DNA from: Usnea hakonensis
Taxonomy: Eukaryota; Ascomycota; Lecanoromycetes; Lecanorales; Parmeliaceae
NCBI GenBank assembly: GCA_013423325.1
Contig: BLJB01000455.1
Coordinates: 1-14,982, forward strand
DNA: 14,982 nucleotides
Direction: 5' to 3'
Shown here: positions 1 through 8,399 of the stretch, piece after piece
Numbering within the stretch: position 1 is the stretch's first letter
Layout: every line of letters begins with the position of its first letter
Program-made: the position numbers and the translations under genes
The notes under the pieces: generated by a model
Databases searched by the model: none
Seen by the model: the letters and a program-made list of their open reading frames with translations, nothing else
What the model was told of the DNA's origin: nothing

Positions 1-45
1 TTAAAAAAAAGTAGTAAATATAGTATTTAGTATATTTCTATAATA

Positions 46-68
46 TTGATTAATTGATTGATTGATTA
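46..68. repeat. short TTGA-type tandem repeat at the LINE 3' end
   Basis: A run of TGAT/TTGATTGA units, with one imperfect TAAT unit, sits in A+T-rich DNA. It lies on the 3' side of the minus-strand LINE remnant. Many non-LTR elements end in poly-A or a short tandem repeat, so this may be the element's tail; that is inference from position and form. It could also be an unrelated microsatellite. Confidence 0.5.
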
Positions 69-239
69 TATTATACGCCTATGCTAGCTACTTGATGTGA
101 GCTAATAAGGGTGCCATTATCGCTAAGCCAGTAGAGCTGGGCGTCGAAGAAACCTGAAGGCGAACCCCTAGATAAAAACTCTAACTAAATAACACGTTTT
201 CCCTCTACTATGCTCTCGAGGAGTCCTAGTATACTACCG

Positions 240-1430
240 CGTATCTTTCTTCTTCTATACCTCGACTCTTCTAGTCCTTACATTTGTTTCCCTTAACCGC
301 CTCGGCCCCTAAGGGCCGGTGCGGTCTTTTCTTCGTGCGCCCTTTTTGGGCTTAGTAGTCTCCTCTACCCCAAGGGGTAGTCTTGACCGTTAAAGTTGTT
401 CGCTAGCTAGCTCGAAGCTGTTCAACTAGCCTAAATTGACTATCTATCTTGCCGCTACCCGAATCCCTTTAGTCGTAGTTAGTATCGTCTGGAAATCCCC
501 GGTACCTGCCTCTGCGAGCAGCCGTGGTCTATCCCTATGTGATTCTGGACAGAAGAGGAGAATGTATTTAATATCCTGCTTTCTTTATCCGTATATATAG
601 TCAGGGTCGATCCCTGGTACCCTTATCCTATTAAGGAATGCGTTAAGTCCGATTTTGCCGCTCCTTATCTGGACGGCGACCGAGCTCTCAGCTTTCCTCA
701 ACATCCTATGGTGATCGAACCTCCCATCGTATAAGCCTCCCCTCTGAGCGGGGGTTCTTGTCGTACTCGGAGTCCCTTGTTGGTACTTTTCCTATTTCCT
801 CGATCTCCGATCGCGGAACCAGTCTTGTACTTTCCGTCTTATAACGTCAATGCTCTAATATTCCTCGACGTCTCTGAGTGGGTTAACCCATCCTTTCTTT
901 CTTCTTGTGCTGGTGGCCGCTTGGTCCTAGCTCTTTTCTCCTAGGGCCTCAAGAGCCCAGGCTTCCTTTTCCGCCGCGGGTGTAGGCCTTGGCTTCCTCC
1001 TTCTACCTCTGCTGGCCTGGAGGCGTCGGGCGATTCGTTCGTTGCCCTCTCTCGTAGCGGCGTGGGTGCCTCGTAGGGCCTGGTATTGCAGTACCAGCTT
1101 ATCCAGCTGGTATTCTAGTGGGGGTATCGATGCTTCCGCCTCTAGAACTGGGATAGGTGTGGCCCTATATGCCCCGGTCACTTTGCGGAGACACTCGTTT
1201 TGTATCTTGGCCAGCTTCTCGGAGGGCCTCCGGGAGAATCCCTCAGTCCCGCGAGGATAGTGCCAGATCGGTGCTGCGAACGTTAATATCGGGCGCACGA
1301 CTATACTATATACCGTGCGATACCTGGCGAATGTCGCTCCCTATGTCGAGCCGGCGAGGTATTCCAGGGCTTATTTTAGGTTATTAAGAAGGCTGAAGCA
1401 GCAGAAAGCTCCATTAAGTCCTAAAGGATT
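240..1430 (-). mobile_element. 5'-truncated, mutated LINE (Tad-like non-LTR retrotransposon), C-terminal half of ORF2
   Basis: The minus strand reads in a single frame from about 1400 down to about 240, broken only by scattered stops. Order of recognisable parts: the end of the reverse transcriptase (AGST-stop-GATFAR, then VVRPILTF, APIWH); the KLAKIQNECLRKVTGAY block, typical of fungal Tad/I-like LINEs just after the RT domain; a long basic linker; and the terminal region (QIRSGKIGLNAFLNRI, LLFCPES, LLAEAGTGDF). Stops sit where relatives carry Trp, for example at 1341-1343 (AGSTWGA) and 444-446 (AARW). The usual Cys positions near 585-605 read Tyr. The endonuclease and the RT catalytic core are missing. 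The element is dead. Tad-like membership is from motif memory; no search was run. Confidence 0.85.
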
Positions 1431-1932
1431 TCAGAGAGGAGAGTCGAAGTCGGTATCTTTGTTTGTTTTTCAATCTATTACTAATTTCAATTGCGTTGGG
1501 AAAAGTGGTCCCGGGAGACCGAGCTTATGAGGGCAAAAGGTGGAAAGGGATAGGGAACGGGGTGACGACGAAGGCATCGAGAGATATAGGCAAGCAGGTC
1601 GGCATATAAGCCACGCAATTCGAAAACCTTCATTTGGACTGGAAAACTTCCGTGGACAAAAGAGATATAAGTACGAATAGGCGACTCTTGGGGAGTCAGG
1701 CTAACCCGAATATATATACTGCTCTCCTCCTTCTTGATACTTTTATCTTAATCTCATCGCTCCCCACTAACAAGAACGAGTAGCTTCTCCCCTCTGACCT
1801 ATCCCGCCTTTATCTCTTTAAATCTAGTTGTAGTCCACTTCTCCAGTCCCCCTCTACAAGCCTGTGTCTTACAGCTCTACCTCTCCCGCTCTCCAGTAAT
1901 CTAGTGAGCTGTATCAAATTCTTGCTTGTAGA
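1431..1932. other. no gene recognised
   Basis: Neither strand gives a reading I recognise. The minus frame of the next gene reads on past its TGA at 1933-1935 for about 38 codons (Arg-, Leu- and Gly-rich) before another stop, so the gene's original end may lie here. A small imperfect stem (GACTC, TTGG, GGAGTC) is seen near 1680-1700, and a pyrimidine-rich A+T stretch at about 1720-1760. Nothing else is supported. Confidence 0.5.
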
Positions 1933-3649
1933 TCATTTCTTCGAAGATACGCCAATATGTACAATTTTTACTGCGCTAGTTTTCATCAGTCTTGCTAAGC
2001 GCCGAAACTGCGAAGCAGTGGATTTCTTATCCTGTACTAGCTCCTTAGTAGTAGTAGACTCCTTCTGAGGGGTTTCACGGACTGTAATAGGCGTCTTCTT
2101 CCCCAACTTCTTGCCCTTCTTTCCTATTATCTTCTTTTCGGTTGCCGCTCGCTTCGTCTTGCTGGGCGGAGTAGTTGCGTCCTCCTACTCGGTCTCTACG
2201 CCCCCCTGCTCTTTCAAAGTGTTCCCATTAATTGTGACCGGGGCACGCCTAAGGTGGTATTTGATGATGTTTGGCTCTTTCCCGTAAATAAACGCTCTTC
2301 GACGAAGATCGCGGAGGTTTATAGGATTCGTGGCTTGATGATCGGCAGCCGTAATGCCGTCCTTCAAGGCGCTGTTATAGTGAATCGTAATCCCCTATTC
2401 GTGGATCGCATTGAGCTATTGCTTGAGGAGCTCACAACCGAGTTCCTTTGTTATATCTAGCTTTGCTAATTCGATAGTATTGTATGTAATAGGTTGGCCT
2501 TCCATTTCTGATGAATCGGGAAGAGTCCATATGTTACGCAGCCGCATTTCATGGAGAGTGGCAATATGGCCGTAATAAGTCATGAAAAAGACTCGGTGGC
2601 TATCTTTCAGTCGAAATTGCTTATTATTCAGAGTTTCCTCGGCAAGGGATGAAAGAAGAAGTCTCTCGTGTAGTATAATGGCAGAAATAAGCAACATGTA
2701 ATGCATTGCCGCGATGTAGCCGTCTTCTAGCGCTTTGTCTTCGTTGAGGAAATGGACCGGTAGGAGATCGTTGTACTCAAAGCTTTCTACTACTCGAAAT
2801 CCAGGTAATTGACGTGTGTTCGGGAATTCCCCTATTTCTCTGTCACTTTGACTTGCTTGGCAAGCATACATGTGGTCAGGATAGAACCGAGCGCCTTTAC
2901 GATCTTTGTCCTTAAGCTCAGTATCCCAGGCCGTGTCTGCTCTGAGAAGTGCTGATTTTCTCCTATTGCTGGTTTGATGGCTATACGGACGAGGTAATAC
3001 TAATTTGTTCAAGTACTCAAGCTCCGATTGTATAAATTGATGTAATATTCGATCTTTGACGGGCGGAGCACTATCTACATAACCTTCTCTAAGAAAGTAT
3101 TTGCGATAGACTTTGGCTTCAAGAGTAGCCTCATTTATATGCCTCAACACATAGTAGGCAGCGTCTCTTACTAAGTCTTTGTAGTTGAATATAACAGCTA
3201 GTTTATGATTCTTAAAGTTATATATCATGAAAGATTTCTCTAACTTAAGTAGGGCTTCCTTATTATGCTGATAACGGAGTATAATAAAGCGTGGATTTGT
3301 CACCATCAACTCCTAATTCGATAACTCTTTCGAGCGTAGTAATGGTAGCAGGGGATGATGGTAGGCTGATATAGGCCATCTTATCGAGGAATTGTACTTT
3401 GTTTTCTAGAATTGTCCGCCAGAGGTTATCGTAATTATGAGAATTGGAGTAGCTATTAGCTTCGCCTCTATAGTTCTGACTGCAGATTGAAGGGTTTCGG
3501 TCAATAGACGGGTTTCGGTTAATAGACTTATATTCTACCGACGGCGATTTGAATTGCTGATAGTTGCTGTAAGTTTCTTGATTATCTCGAACATTTTCTG
3601 ACGGTGAATAGTAATAGCCATAGTCATTATCACAGAAAAAAAGATCCAT
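1933..3649 (-). pseudogene. unidentified fungal gene, frameshifted and with in-frame TAGs
   Basis: I do not recognise the family. The first frame starts with ATG at 3647-3649 (MDLFF...). It gives about 120 residues rich in Ser, Asn and Tyr, with a near-duplicate NRNPS/DRNPS motif. The reading then moves by one frame within 3263-3309 and runs 290 codons without a stop down to TAG 2416-2418. The same frame continues through TAGs at 2395-2397 and 2185-2187, with convincing protein between them, and ends at TGA 1933-1935 after a Lys-rich tail. The middle has PDHMY (about 2866-2880) and VHFLNEDKA (about 2728-2754), followed by an amphipathic helix-like stretch. That spacing faintly recalls PD-(D/E)xK nuclease folds, but this is weak. 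It is the least damaged coding region here. A short intron in the overlap could explain the frame change instead of an indel, and the gene may be only recently inactivated. Confidence 0.6.
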
Positions 3650-3746
3650 GATGTTTTTGATGGATCGCAGACCGGATTGTCCCTAAGTATGAATTGATGT
3701 CGTTGCTAGTAAATTTGAAGTCGTGGCATCTATATATGTTATTTAC

Positions 3747-3756
3747 TTTATATAAA
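3747..3756. promoter_or_regulatory. TATA-like site upstream of the 3649 minus-strand gene
   Basis: The palindromic TTTATATAAA lies about 100 nt upstream of the ATG at 3647-3649, a plausible core-promoter distance in a fungus. The surroundings are generally A+T-rich, so chance occurrence is quite possible. Confidence 0.3.
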
Positions 3757-3798
3757 TTATGATGAGTTGATAATAATAACCGACATTTCTTCGGAGTT

Positions 3799-3838
3799 TT
3801 ATTCTATAGAAGGAAGGTTGGCCGGAGGTATAGAATAA
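3799..3838. repeat. hairpin: 10-bp inverted repeat, 20-nt loop
   Basis: TTATTCTATA at 3799-3808 is perfectly complementary to TATAGAATAA at 3829-3838. The loop is G-rich (GAAGGAAGG, then GGCCGGAGG). It lies about 150-190 nt upstream of the minus-strand gene that starts at 3649. It could be a regulatory stem, a remnant of a small inverted-repeat element, or chance. Confidence 0.4.
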
Positions 3839-3849
3839 GAATCAATATC

Positions 3850-4590
3850 CTCTCCCCTTTTACTCACACTATTGCTTTCGTATAACTGCTTTTCTGCGTA
3901 TAGATATCAAGAATTCCTTTGCCTGGTCAGTAAGAGAGAACTTGCCAACAACGAGTAAATTGGGGTTTTAGGCCAGGTTGAAGAGGCTACTAAAATTATA
4001 GACTAAATTGCCTCCGTTAGTGAGTCGAAGAGCTGCGTATTCAGATCCGATAAGCATATCGTATTTCTTTCTAATCTGAGCGAATTTACGACGTAGCAGC
4101 TCCTCATAGTCGGCCTTCTTCTGGAGCGTCGCCTAGAATGCGTAGCAATGCCTTCCCTACCGGGTATACTATATACCGTTACTACCACGACAAATCTATC
4201 CACTACGACAACTATTATTTCACGTACGGCTACCTCCTAGTCGGTATCTGCCCTGTTACTAATAGCGTAATCATTAAGGGCTCTTCGTGACGGATGTCTA
4301 TAGTTGTGATCACAATCTGTATGCCGTGATAGTGGGGTCGTGGCTTTATTTACTTGCTGATGCTGTCGCAGTCTTCGATCTGTTCTGAGCTATAAATCAG
4401 TAGCTGCTCTATACTAGCGCCGGAGCAGTAAAAGGATATCCACAGGACATAAATACTACTTCATGGTGACGAGATAAGGCGGGATGGAGGCACGAGATTA
4501 CAGCCAGCATATCGATAGCACTTACAGCACGCAGTTTTGATATTTGTAGAAGAAAAAAAGAATGGCCAGCGGCATAATGGGCGGGATTGG
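3850..4590. other. unassigned stretch with minus-strand coding scraps
   Basis: No gene is recognised. On the minus strand around 4020-4130 a frame gives a charged helical segment (KKADYEELLRRKFAQIRKKY), which looks like real decayed protein, possibly coiled coil. It is flanked by stops and its family is unknown. The minus frame of the MYND fragment also enters this region and meets stops quickly. Confidence 0.35.
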
Positions 4591-4593
4591 CCT

Positions 4594-4818
4594 GTGCGTC
4601 TTCTATCCGGCCTGCTGGTACTCCTTATTGCAATACGTACCCTTTTTACACCCCCGACACTTCTTCGCCTTTCCCCACTCCCCGCACCAGTCACAGCGCC
4701 ATACCGCCGAATACTCCCCAAACATCGGCCCGAGAACTTCCTTTGTCTCTCGCATCGTATTCGCAATATAGTCGCGAGTAGCACCCGCACATACGGAGCT
4801 CCCGCAAACGGGCGCCAC
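4594..4818 (-). pseudogene. MYND-type zinc finger fragment, one zinc ligand lost
   Basis: The minus frame reads CDWCGEWGKAKKCRGCKKG, then TYCNKEYQQAG, a stop, and KTH. This follows the MYND pattern: CxxC, a spaced CxxC, YCxxxC, then Trp and a downstream His. MYND fingers bind partner proteins and are common in fungi, often at one end of poorly characterised proteins. Two changes fit RIP. The Cys after NKE is Tyr (codon at 4618-4620, TGC to TAC), and the Trp after QQAG is a TAG (4603-4605). About 40 residues precede the finger; I took 4818 only as the limit of the open frame, as no ATG supports a start. The rest of the host protein was not found. Confidence 0.7.
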
Positions 4819-4931
4819 GATCGAAGACCCCGCCTAATAGGGCCACCCTCGACACCGTATCACAACAAGATAGCTTCCAGTGAGCATATTGGGGTCGCGT
4901 ACTGCTGCTAGGTCTATACGGGTATATAGAA

Positions 4932-5159
4932 TTACTTCAACAGCTTTCGGAAGGATTGTACCTATCTAAGGTCTTAAAGGAACGAGACCTAGTAATGTCT
5001 GAGGTTCGAGACTACGGCCTTGAAGGGGCGAATCCGTTAGAATTGAAGACCCCATTACCGCCTATACAACTATTACACATCGATCTCGAGGCCCAGTCTC
5101 CACAGACACCCGTTCAATCTCAGGAAGTAGAGAAGAAGCGCCCAATTTCTTTCGTATAG
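4932..5159 (+). pseudogene. unidentified open fragment
   Basis: The plus strand is open for about 75 codons (ELLQQLSEGLYLSKVLKE at the start), then rich in Pro, Gln and Glu, ending in KKRPISFV and TAG at 5157-5159. The same frame continues with further TAGs spaced closely after that. The first half looks helical and the second half disordered, like the tail of a larger protein. I do not recognise a family. It could be a piece of a transposon-encoded or regulatory protein. Confidence 0.35.
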
Positions 5160-5359
5160 GATGAAACTTAGGCTGTAATATAGTTAAGTGGCTACTGGTC
5201 GACGTGCTGTGAAAGGGGTTGACGTCGTAAAGGCCGCTAACCGGTGTAGCTACGGTAATTACCTAGATCGTTATACGCTCGAGCGAATTGTTGTATAAGA
5301 TCTTTTTAATGCCTAAGCTATTTGTCGTCTGGGAGGGGAGTTTCTGCACGGGCGCGTAG

Positions 5360-5510
5360 CCTTTCGAGGAATCCAGATAGCGAATATACTTCCTTAGCCA
5401 ATAATAAAGACAGTAGACCAGACGCTTATTGAGTACTTTCTACTAATGTGATCCGCAATTAGAGCGATAGCGAGAGCACTAGCCAAGGTGCCAATGGAAA
5501 GCTGCTTGAG
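5360..5510 (-). pseudogene. MFS sugar-transporter fragment
   Basis: One minus frame gives LSIGTLASALAIALIADHIS, directly followed by RKYSISVWSTVFIIG, a stop and further hydrophobic residues. This is the TM2 - loop - TM3 signature of fungal hexose transporters of the major facilitator superfamily: a GTL.GAL helix, the AD..GRKYSI loop, then a hydrophobic helix. The usual Gly of the D.xGRK loop reads Ser. A TAA at 5394-5396 follows FIIG. No other part of the transporter is visible on either side, so this is an isolated scrap of about 50 codons. Confidence 0.65.
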
Positions 5511-5817
5511 ACCAGTAGGTTTTACTCGCTCTCGCAGTCATTGGTAGCTGACACCTGGCTATTTTTATAGCTAGCTCTAGGATGAAGCGCGTTACTAACG
5601 CATGGATATACTGTGCTATACGTATTCCTAGAGCCACATCTACATTTTTAATATTTTGAAAAGTGTGAAGACCTATATTTGTAACGTTTGACTCTTTACA
5701 CTTATTGTAAGGCTTAATACACGCCCTTAGAAAGGTAATACTAACTACCGAATCCTTATAGCGCATCGTAGCAGGTGTCCGCGTAGGCGCCATAGACTAT
5801 ATTATACCTGTCTGGTC

Positions 5818-5912
5818 TATAATAATAACAAAAACAATAATAACAACAATAATAACAATAATAATAGTAGTAGCAGCAGCAGCAGCAGCAGCGGCAGTAG
5901 CGGCAGTAATAG
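5818..5912 (+). repeat. AAT/AAC and AGC trinucleotide tracts encoding poly-Asn and poly-Ser
   Basis: A run of AAT/AAC triplets passes into a run of AGC triplets, then AGC/GGC/AGT. On the plus strand it reads as an Asn run followed by a Ser run in an open frame that continues to about 6032 (with ASYTYWSKLSGSQASY) before TAA. Such tracts are common in fungal transcription factors and other regulatory proteins. No DNA-binding domain is visible, so the tract could equally be a bare microsatellite. On the minus strand it would read as Ala and Ile runs, which is less plausible as protein. Confidence 0.7.
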
Positions 5913-6035
5913 CAACGTTAACGCCAACGCTACTACCACGGCGAGCTATACCTACTGGTCCAAACTTTCTGGCTCGCAAGCCTCCTATTCATCGCCTCTA
6001 CGACTGCATATACTTACCTTCCAGTGGACCTAAAA

Positions 6036-6380
6036 CCACGCTATCTCTCCACCGGGATCGCCATCTCGGTTTCCTCTACTCCATATCCTACCATCAATGT
6101 AACCGTAGTATCGACAGGTACGACCTACTCTCCTTCTATATCCACCGCAGCTCCTACCCTAACATCGTCGGATTTCTGCCTTATTGTAGCGGGGACGGGT
6201 ATCTTCCCCGACGACCTGTATCTCCTTGTCGGTAGTAACAGAGGCGATCTCTAGAGCGTCCGGAAACCGGTACGGCCCTCAAGCTCGTCGCTAGGGAAGA
6301 AGTCAAAGGCGCTATGATTGCTGGTCTAACTTGATATATTTATTATCGATGGGCTCTTTGCATCTATAGTATATATATAA
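6036..6380. other. no gene recognised
   Basis: A plus-strand open stretch to TAG at 6252-6254 is rich in Ser, Thr and Pro. It may be decayed low-complexity protein following the Asn/Ser tract, but there is no family signature. A TATATATATA-like run is present near 6370. Nothing else is supported. Confidence 0.4.
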
Positions 6381-6590
6381 CTATTGATCTGATAAGCCTG
6401 CGACGCCGGTATTCAGGTCGTAAGTCGCTGCTTCTTTGATAGAATTCAGGTTCTCCAAATCCGCGAGAAAGTGGTGGAGTCCCTTAATGTTCAGTTGCTA
6501 GCGCTTAAGCTTCAGTGCACCTTGCAGGCTGATACGAATGAGGAGCTTGAGGTAATGGGTAAGTCCTGTGATAAGAGATAAAAGGAACGT
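6381..6590 (-). pseudogene. unidentified helical protein fragment with in-frame TAG
   Basis: A minus frame reads about 70 codons: a hydrophobic part (FLLSLITGLTHYLKLLIRIS), then LQGALKLKR, a TAG, QLNIKGLHHFLADLENLNSI and a tail ending GVAGLSDQ before TAG at 6381-6383. The coherent protein on both sides of the internal TAG suggests a former Gln or Trp codon there. The family is not recognised. It lies next to the RPB2 fragment but does not look like RPB2. Confidence 0.4.
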
Positions 6591-6691
6591 ACTCGTTACC
6601 GAGCCCAGGGACGCAATGATGCTCCCAAACGCGTAGACAGGGAAGGTTCACTCGGCGAAATTGGCTAGGGATAGCGATGTGCGCAAGGTTA

Positions 6692-6965
6692 TCCTCGCGG
6701 CTCATTTTCACGTCCAATAGCTATATTGGTCCGTCGAAGATATAACGATGTGGAGGCAAATGTATAGCGATTGAGTACTTGAGAGCCACCGGCTTTTACG
6801 GAGGCCGCCTTCTTTTGGTTTCCCCAATTACCAGGAGCGAGTGAATACCTCAGACCGTTAGTTAAGTGAGTAGACTTGATAGCCAGGGTCATGGAACTCT
6901 TTATTATTCTCCACACACTTCTGTCGATACTTGTAGACGTCCTTCGTTAGCTTGTTGAAGGTCCG
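6692..6965 (-). pseudogene. RPB2: fragment of RNA polymerase II second-largest subunit
   Basis: Two minus frames give conserved RPB2 sequence: KLTKDVYKYRQKCVENNKEF (about 6894-6953), then after a one-base frame change TLAIKSTHLTNGLRYSL, GNWGNQKK and QVLNRYTFAS (about 6700-6892). These belong to the fork/protrusion region of the essential polymerase subunit, among the best conserved parts of the protein. Similarity fades after LRRTN-AIGRENEP, where the normal gene has a very conserved block. This covers about 90 of about 1,200 residues, so it must be a duplicate; the working gene lies elsewhere. The stretch before KLTKDV is not RPB2 (separate entry). Confidence 0.9.
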
Positions 6966-7240
6966 CTGCTGAATCCCTGTATACTGAGCTTTCAAGATAT
7001 CTAGTCGATCAGTAACCCCTTGACCGGCAGCTATGTCTGCCAGTTTCTTACCATTGTCGTACTCCTCATAGATGTACAGCTTGTAGGGCGTATTATCGAA
7101 GATCATTTTAACGATCCGAATAGCATCTTCCCGAGTACCGTCATATCTCTCATGATCTGCGCCGCGGCCAATTATGCCACCCCAGAATTTGCCCGTTTGT
7201 ATCAACTCCCTTACTCGCGCTTCACCGTCGTCGGACGGCT
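6966..7240 (-). pseudogene. unidentified coding segment joined to the RPB2 fragment
   Basis: The same minus frame as the first RPB2 block continues upstream with good protein: MWGKL, a TAG at about 7243-7245, then PSDDGEARVRELIQTGKFWG, GRGADHERYDGTREDAIRIV, KLYIYEEYDNGKKLADIAAG and ILKAQYTGIQQ. It runs into RPB2 with no stop. This is not the RPB2 sequence that normally precedes KLTKDV. It has the feel of a soluble, conserved protein, but I cannot name the family. The in-frame join looks like a chimera made by recombination between two duplicated fragments. Confidence 0.5.
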
Positions 7241-7245
7241 AGAGC

Positions 7246-8005
7246 TTGCCCCACATCGAGGCGTTCGTTGCGGGGGCCTATACCTTCATTGATTTCGTCG
7301 GCGACGCGAAAGGGCGAGCGGGTAAGGGATTGCATGGATATAAGGTAGAAGATTATACTGACCGCGCGTTCGCCGCCGGATTAGCGGTGCGAGTCGAGGG
7401 TAGTAAGGAAACTGGGATCTACTAAAGGGTTTTCACATTATGTCAATGATTTTCTTATTCTAGTTATAAAAAGTCACGTTGAGCTTCGTGGTGGATCCGC
7501 CGCTGGGTAGCTATAAAAGATAGACTCGATAGAAGCGCGTCAATGGCAGGTGAGCTCGCATTGATCTGAGTAGGCGGGGTATATCCGTATCGAAATGTGG
7601 CTACTATAAGACTTGAAATACTAAGGGGTAGAGGTGTGAGGCTCACCTAGTCTTAACTAGAAATCGCGTGGAGAGCCAACTAGTGACTGTGAGTAGCGGA
7701 ACATCGGCAGGACTCTGTAAAACTAACCGCGCCACTAGTCTTGCTAAAATATATTTACAGATGAATGCGATGGTGTATGGAAAGGTTGCGAGAGACGTCC
7801 AGCTGGGAGAGTTATCGGTCCCGTCGGAGTCAGTTATGCTTCAAAAACAGCTCATTACCTATAAGTATCGCCGATACTATAGAGTTCGTCGTTATATTGT
7901 CCCCTTGACGCCCAACTTTACCGCCATGAAAGAAATCAAGCCTACTTTTATCGAATCACAAGTCGAGGCGAATCCGGTATCGAGACCGGTGTCCCCGGAA
8001 AGATG
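7246..8005. other. no gene recognised; short open stretches only
   Basis: A minus open frame (7464-7646) and a plus open frame (7668-8006) are present, but neither has a family signature. The plus one partly overlaps the end of the SPF1 fragment on the other strand. I see no domain, RNA gene or repeat that I can support here. Confidence 0.4.
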
Positions 8006-8009
8006 ATCG

Positions 8010-8313
8010 ATGGCGACCTATCCTTCGAGTATTCGAACGAGTATAAGTGTGATAACGGCGGTGTCTGGCAGATATAGCTTTGCCATAAGTGAGTAACTTG
8101 CAGAACTTTGGTACCGCCGTAGAGGAAAGTATCCTTATCAAGTCCCTCGGGATTAATTGGCGCATTGCGAGGGCGGAGCCGAACGGAATCTTTGAGTAAC
8201 GGTGTACTTTCACCCGACAACATTGCTTTATTAACGATCGCGGTGCCTTCTACTAATAGCATATTACGAGCTACTCCGCTGTCCTCTTTTGTGCGATCTT
8301 CTCCGCCCGAATC
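8010..8313 (-). pseudogene. SPF1: fragment of P5A-type ATPase (SPF1-like), actuator-domain region
   Basis: The minus frame reads RTKEDSGVARNMLLVEGTAI, then AMLSGESTPLLKDSV, LDKDTFLYGGTKVLQVTH. The SGES loop followed by STPLLK and the GGTKVLQ block is diagnostic of the ER P5A ATPase SPF1, whose actuator domain carries the dephosphorylation loop. After KVLQVTH (about 8089) the reading shifts frame and a decayed continuation (PDTAVITLILVR) runs to about 8020, where normal SPF1 has PDGGA.xVVVRTGFETSQG. The phosphorylation site (DKTGT), the membrane segments and the rest of the roughly 1,300-residue protein are absent. It is a duplicated scrap; the functional gene is presumably elsewhere. Confidence 0.88.
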
Positions 8314-8399
8314 ATTTCCCTTAATACCCTAATTCCCCTTTTGTATATCGAACCAAAGGTACCTCTTCCTATCCAACGACCTCGAGCACCAATACCTCC

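Noticed and set aside
1042..1530. Plus-strand open frames across the LINE
   Set aside because: They are antisense to clear LINE protein on the minus strand.
1670..1720. tRNA-like stem around GACTC/GGAGTC
   Set aside because: No cloverleaf, T-loop or A/B box pattern could be built around it.
4461..4911. Several open frames on both strands overlapping the MYND fragment
   Set aside because: They are rich in Arg, Pro and Ser with no motif, and are shadows of the MYND reading, which has a specific Cys/His pattern.
5479..5793. Minus open frame of 104 codons as the N-terminal part of the sugar transporter
   Set aside because: It is in a different frame from the transporter scrap, and no transporter helix or signature is visible in it.
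5797..5979. Minus-strand reading of the trinucleotide tract as a membrane protein (Ile/Val run)
   Set aside because: The hydrophobic run is only the antisense of AAT/AAC and AGC triplets; the plus-strand Asn/Ser reading is the usual biological form.
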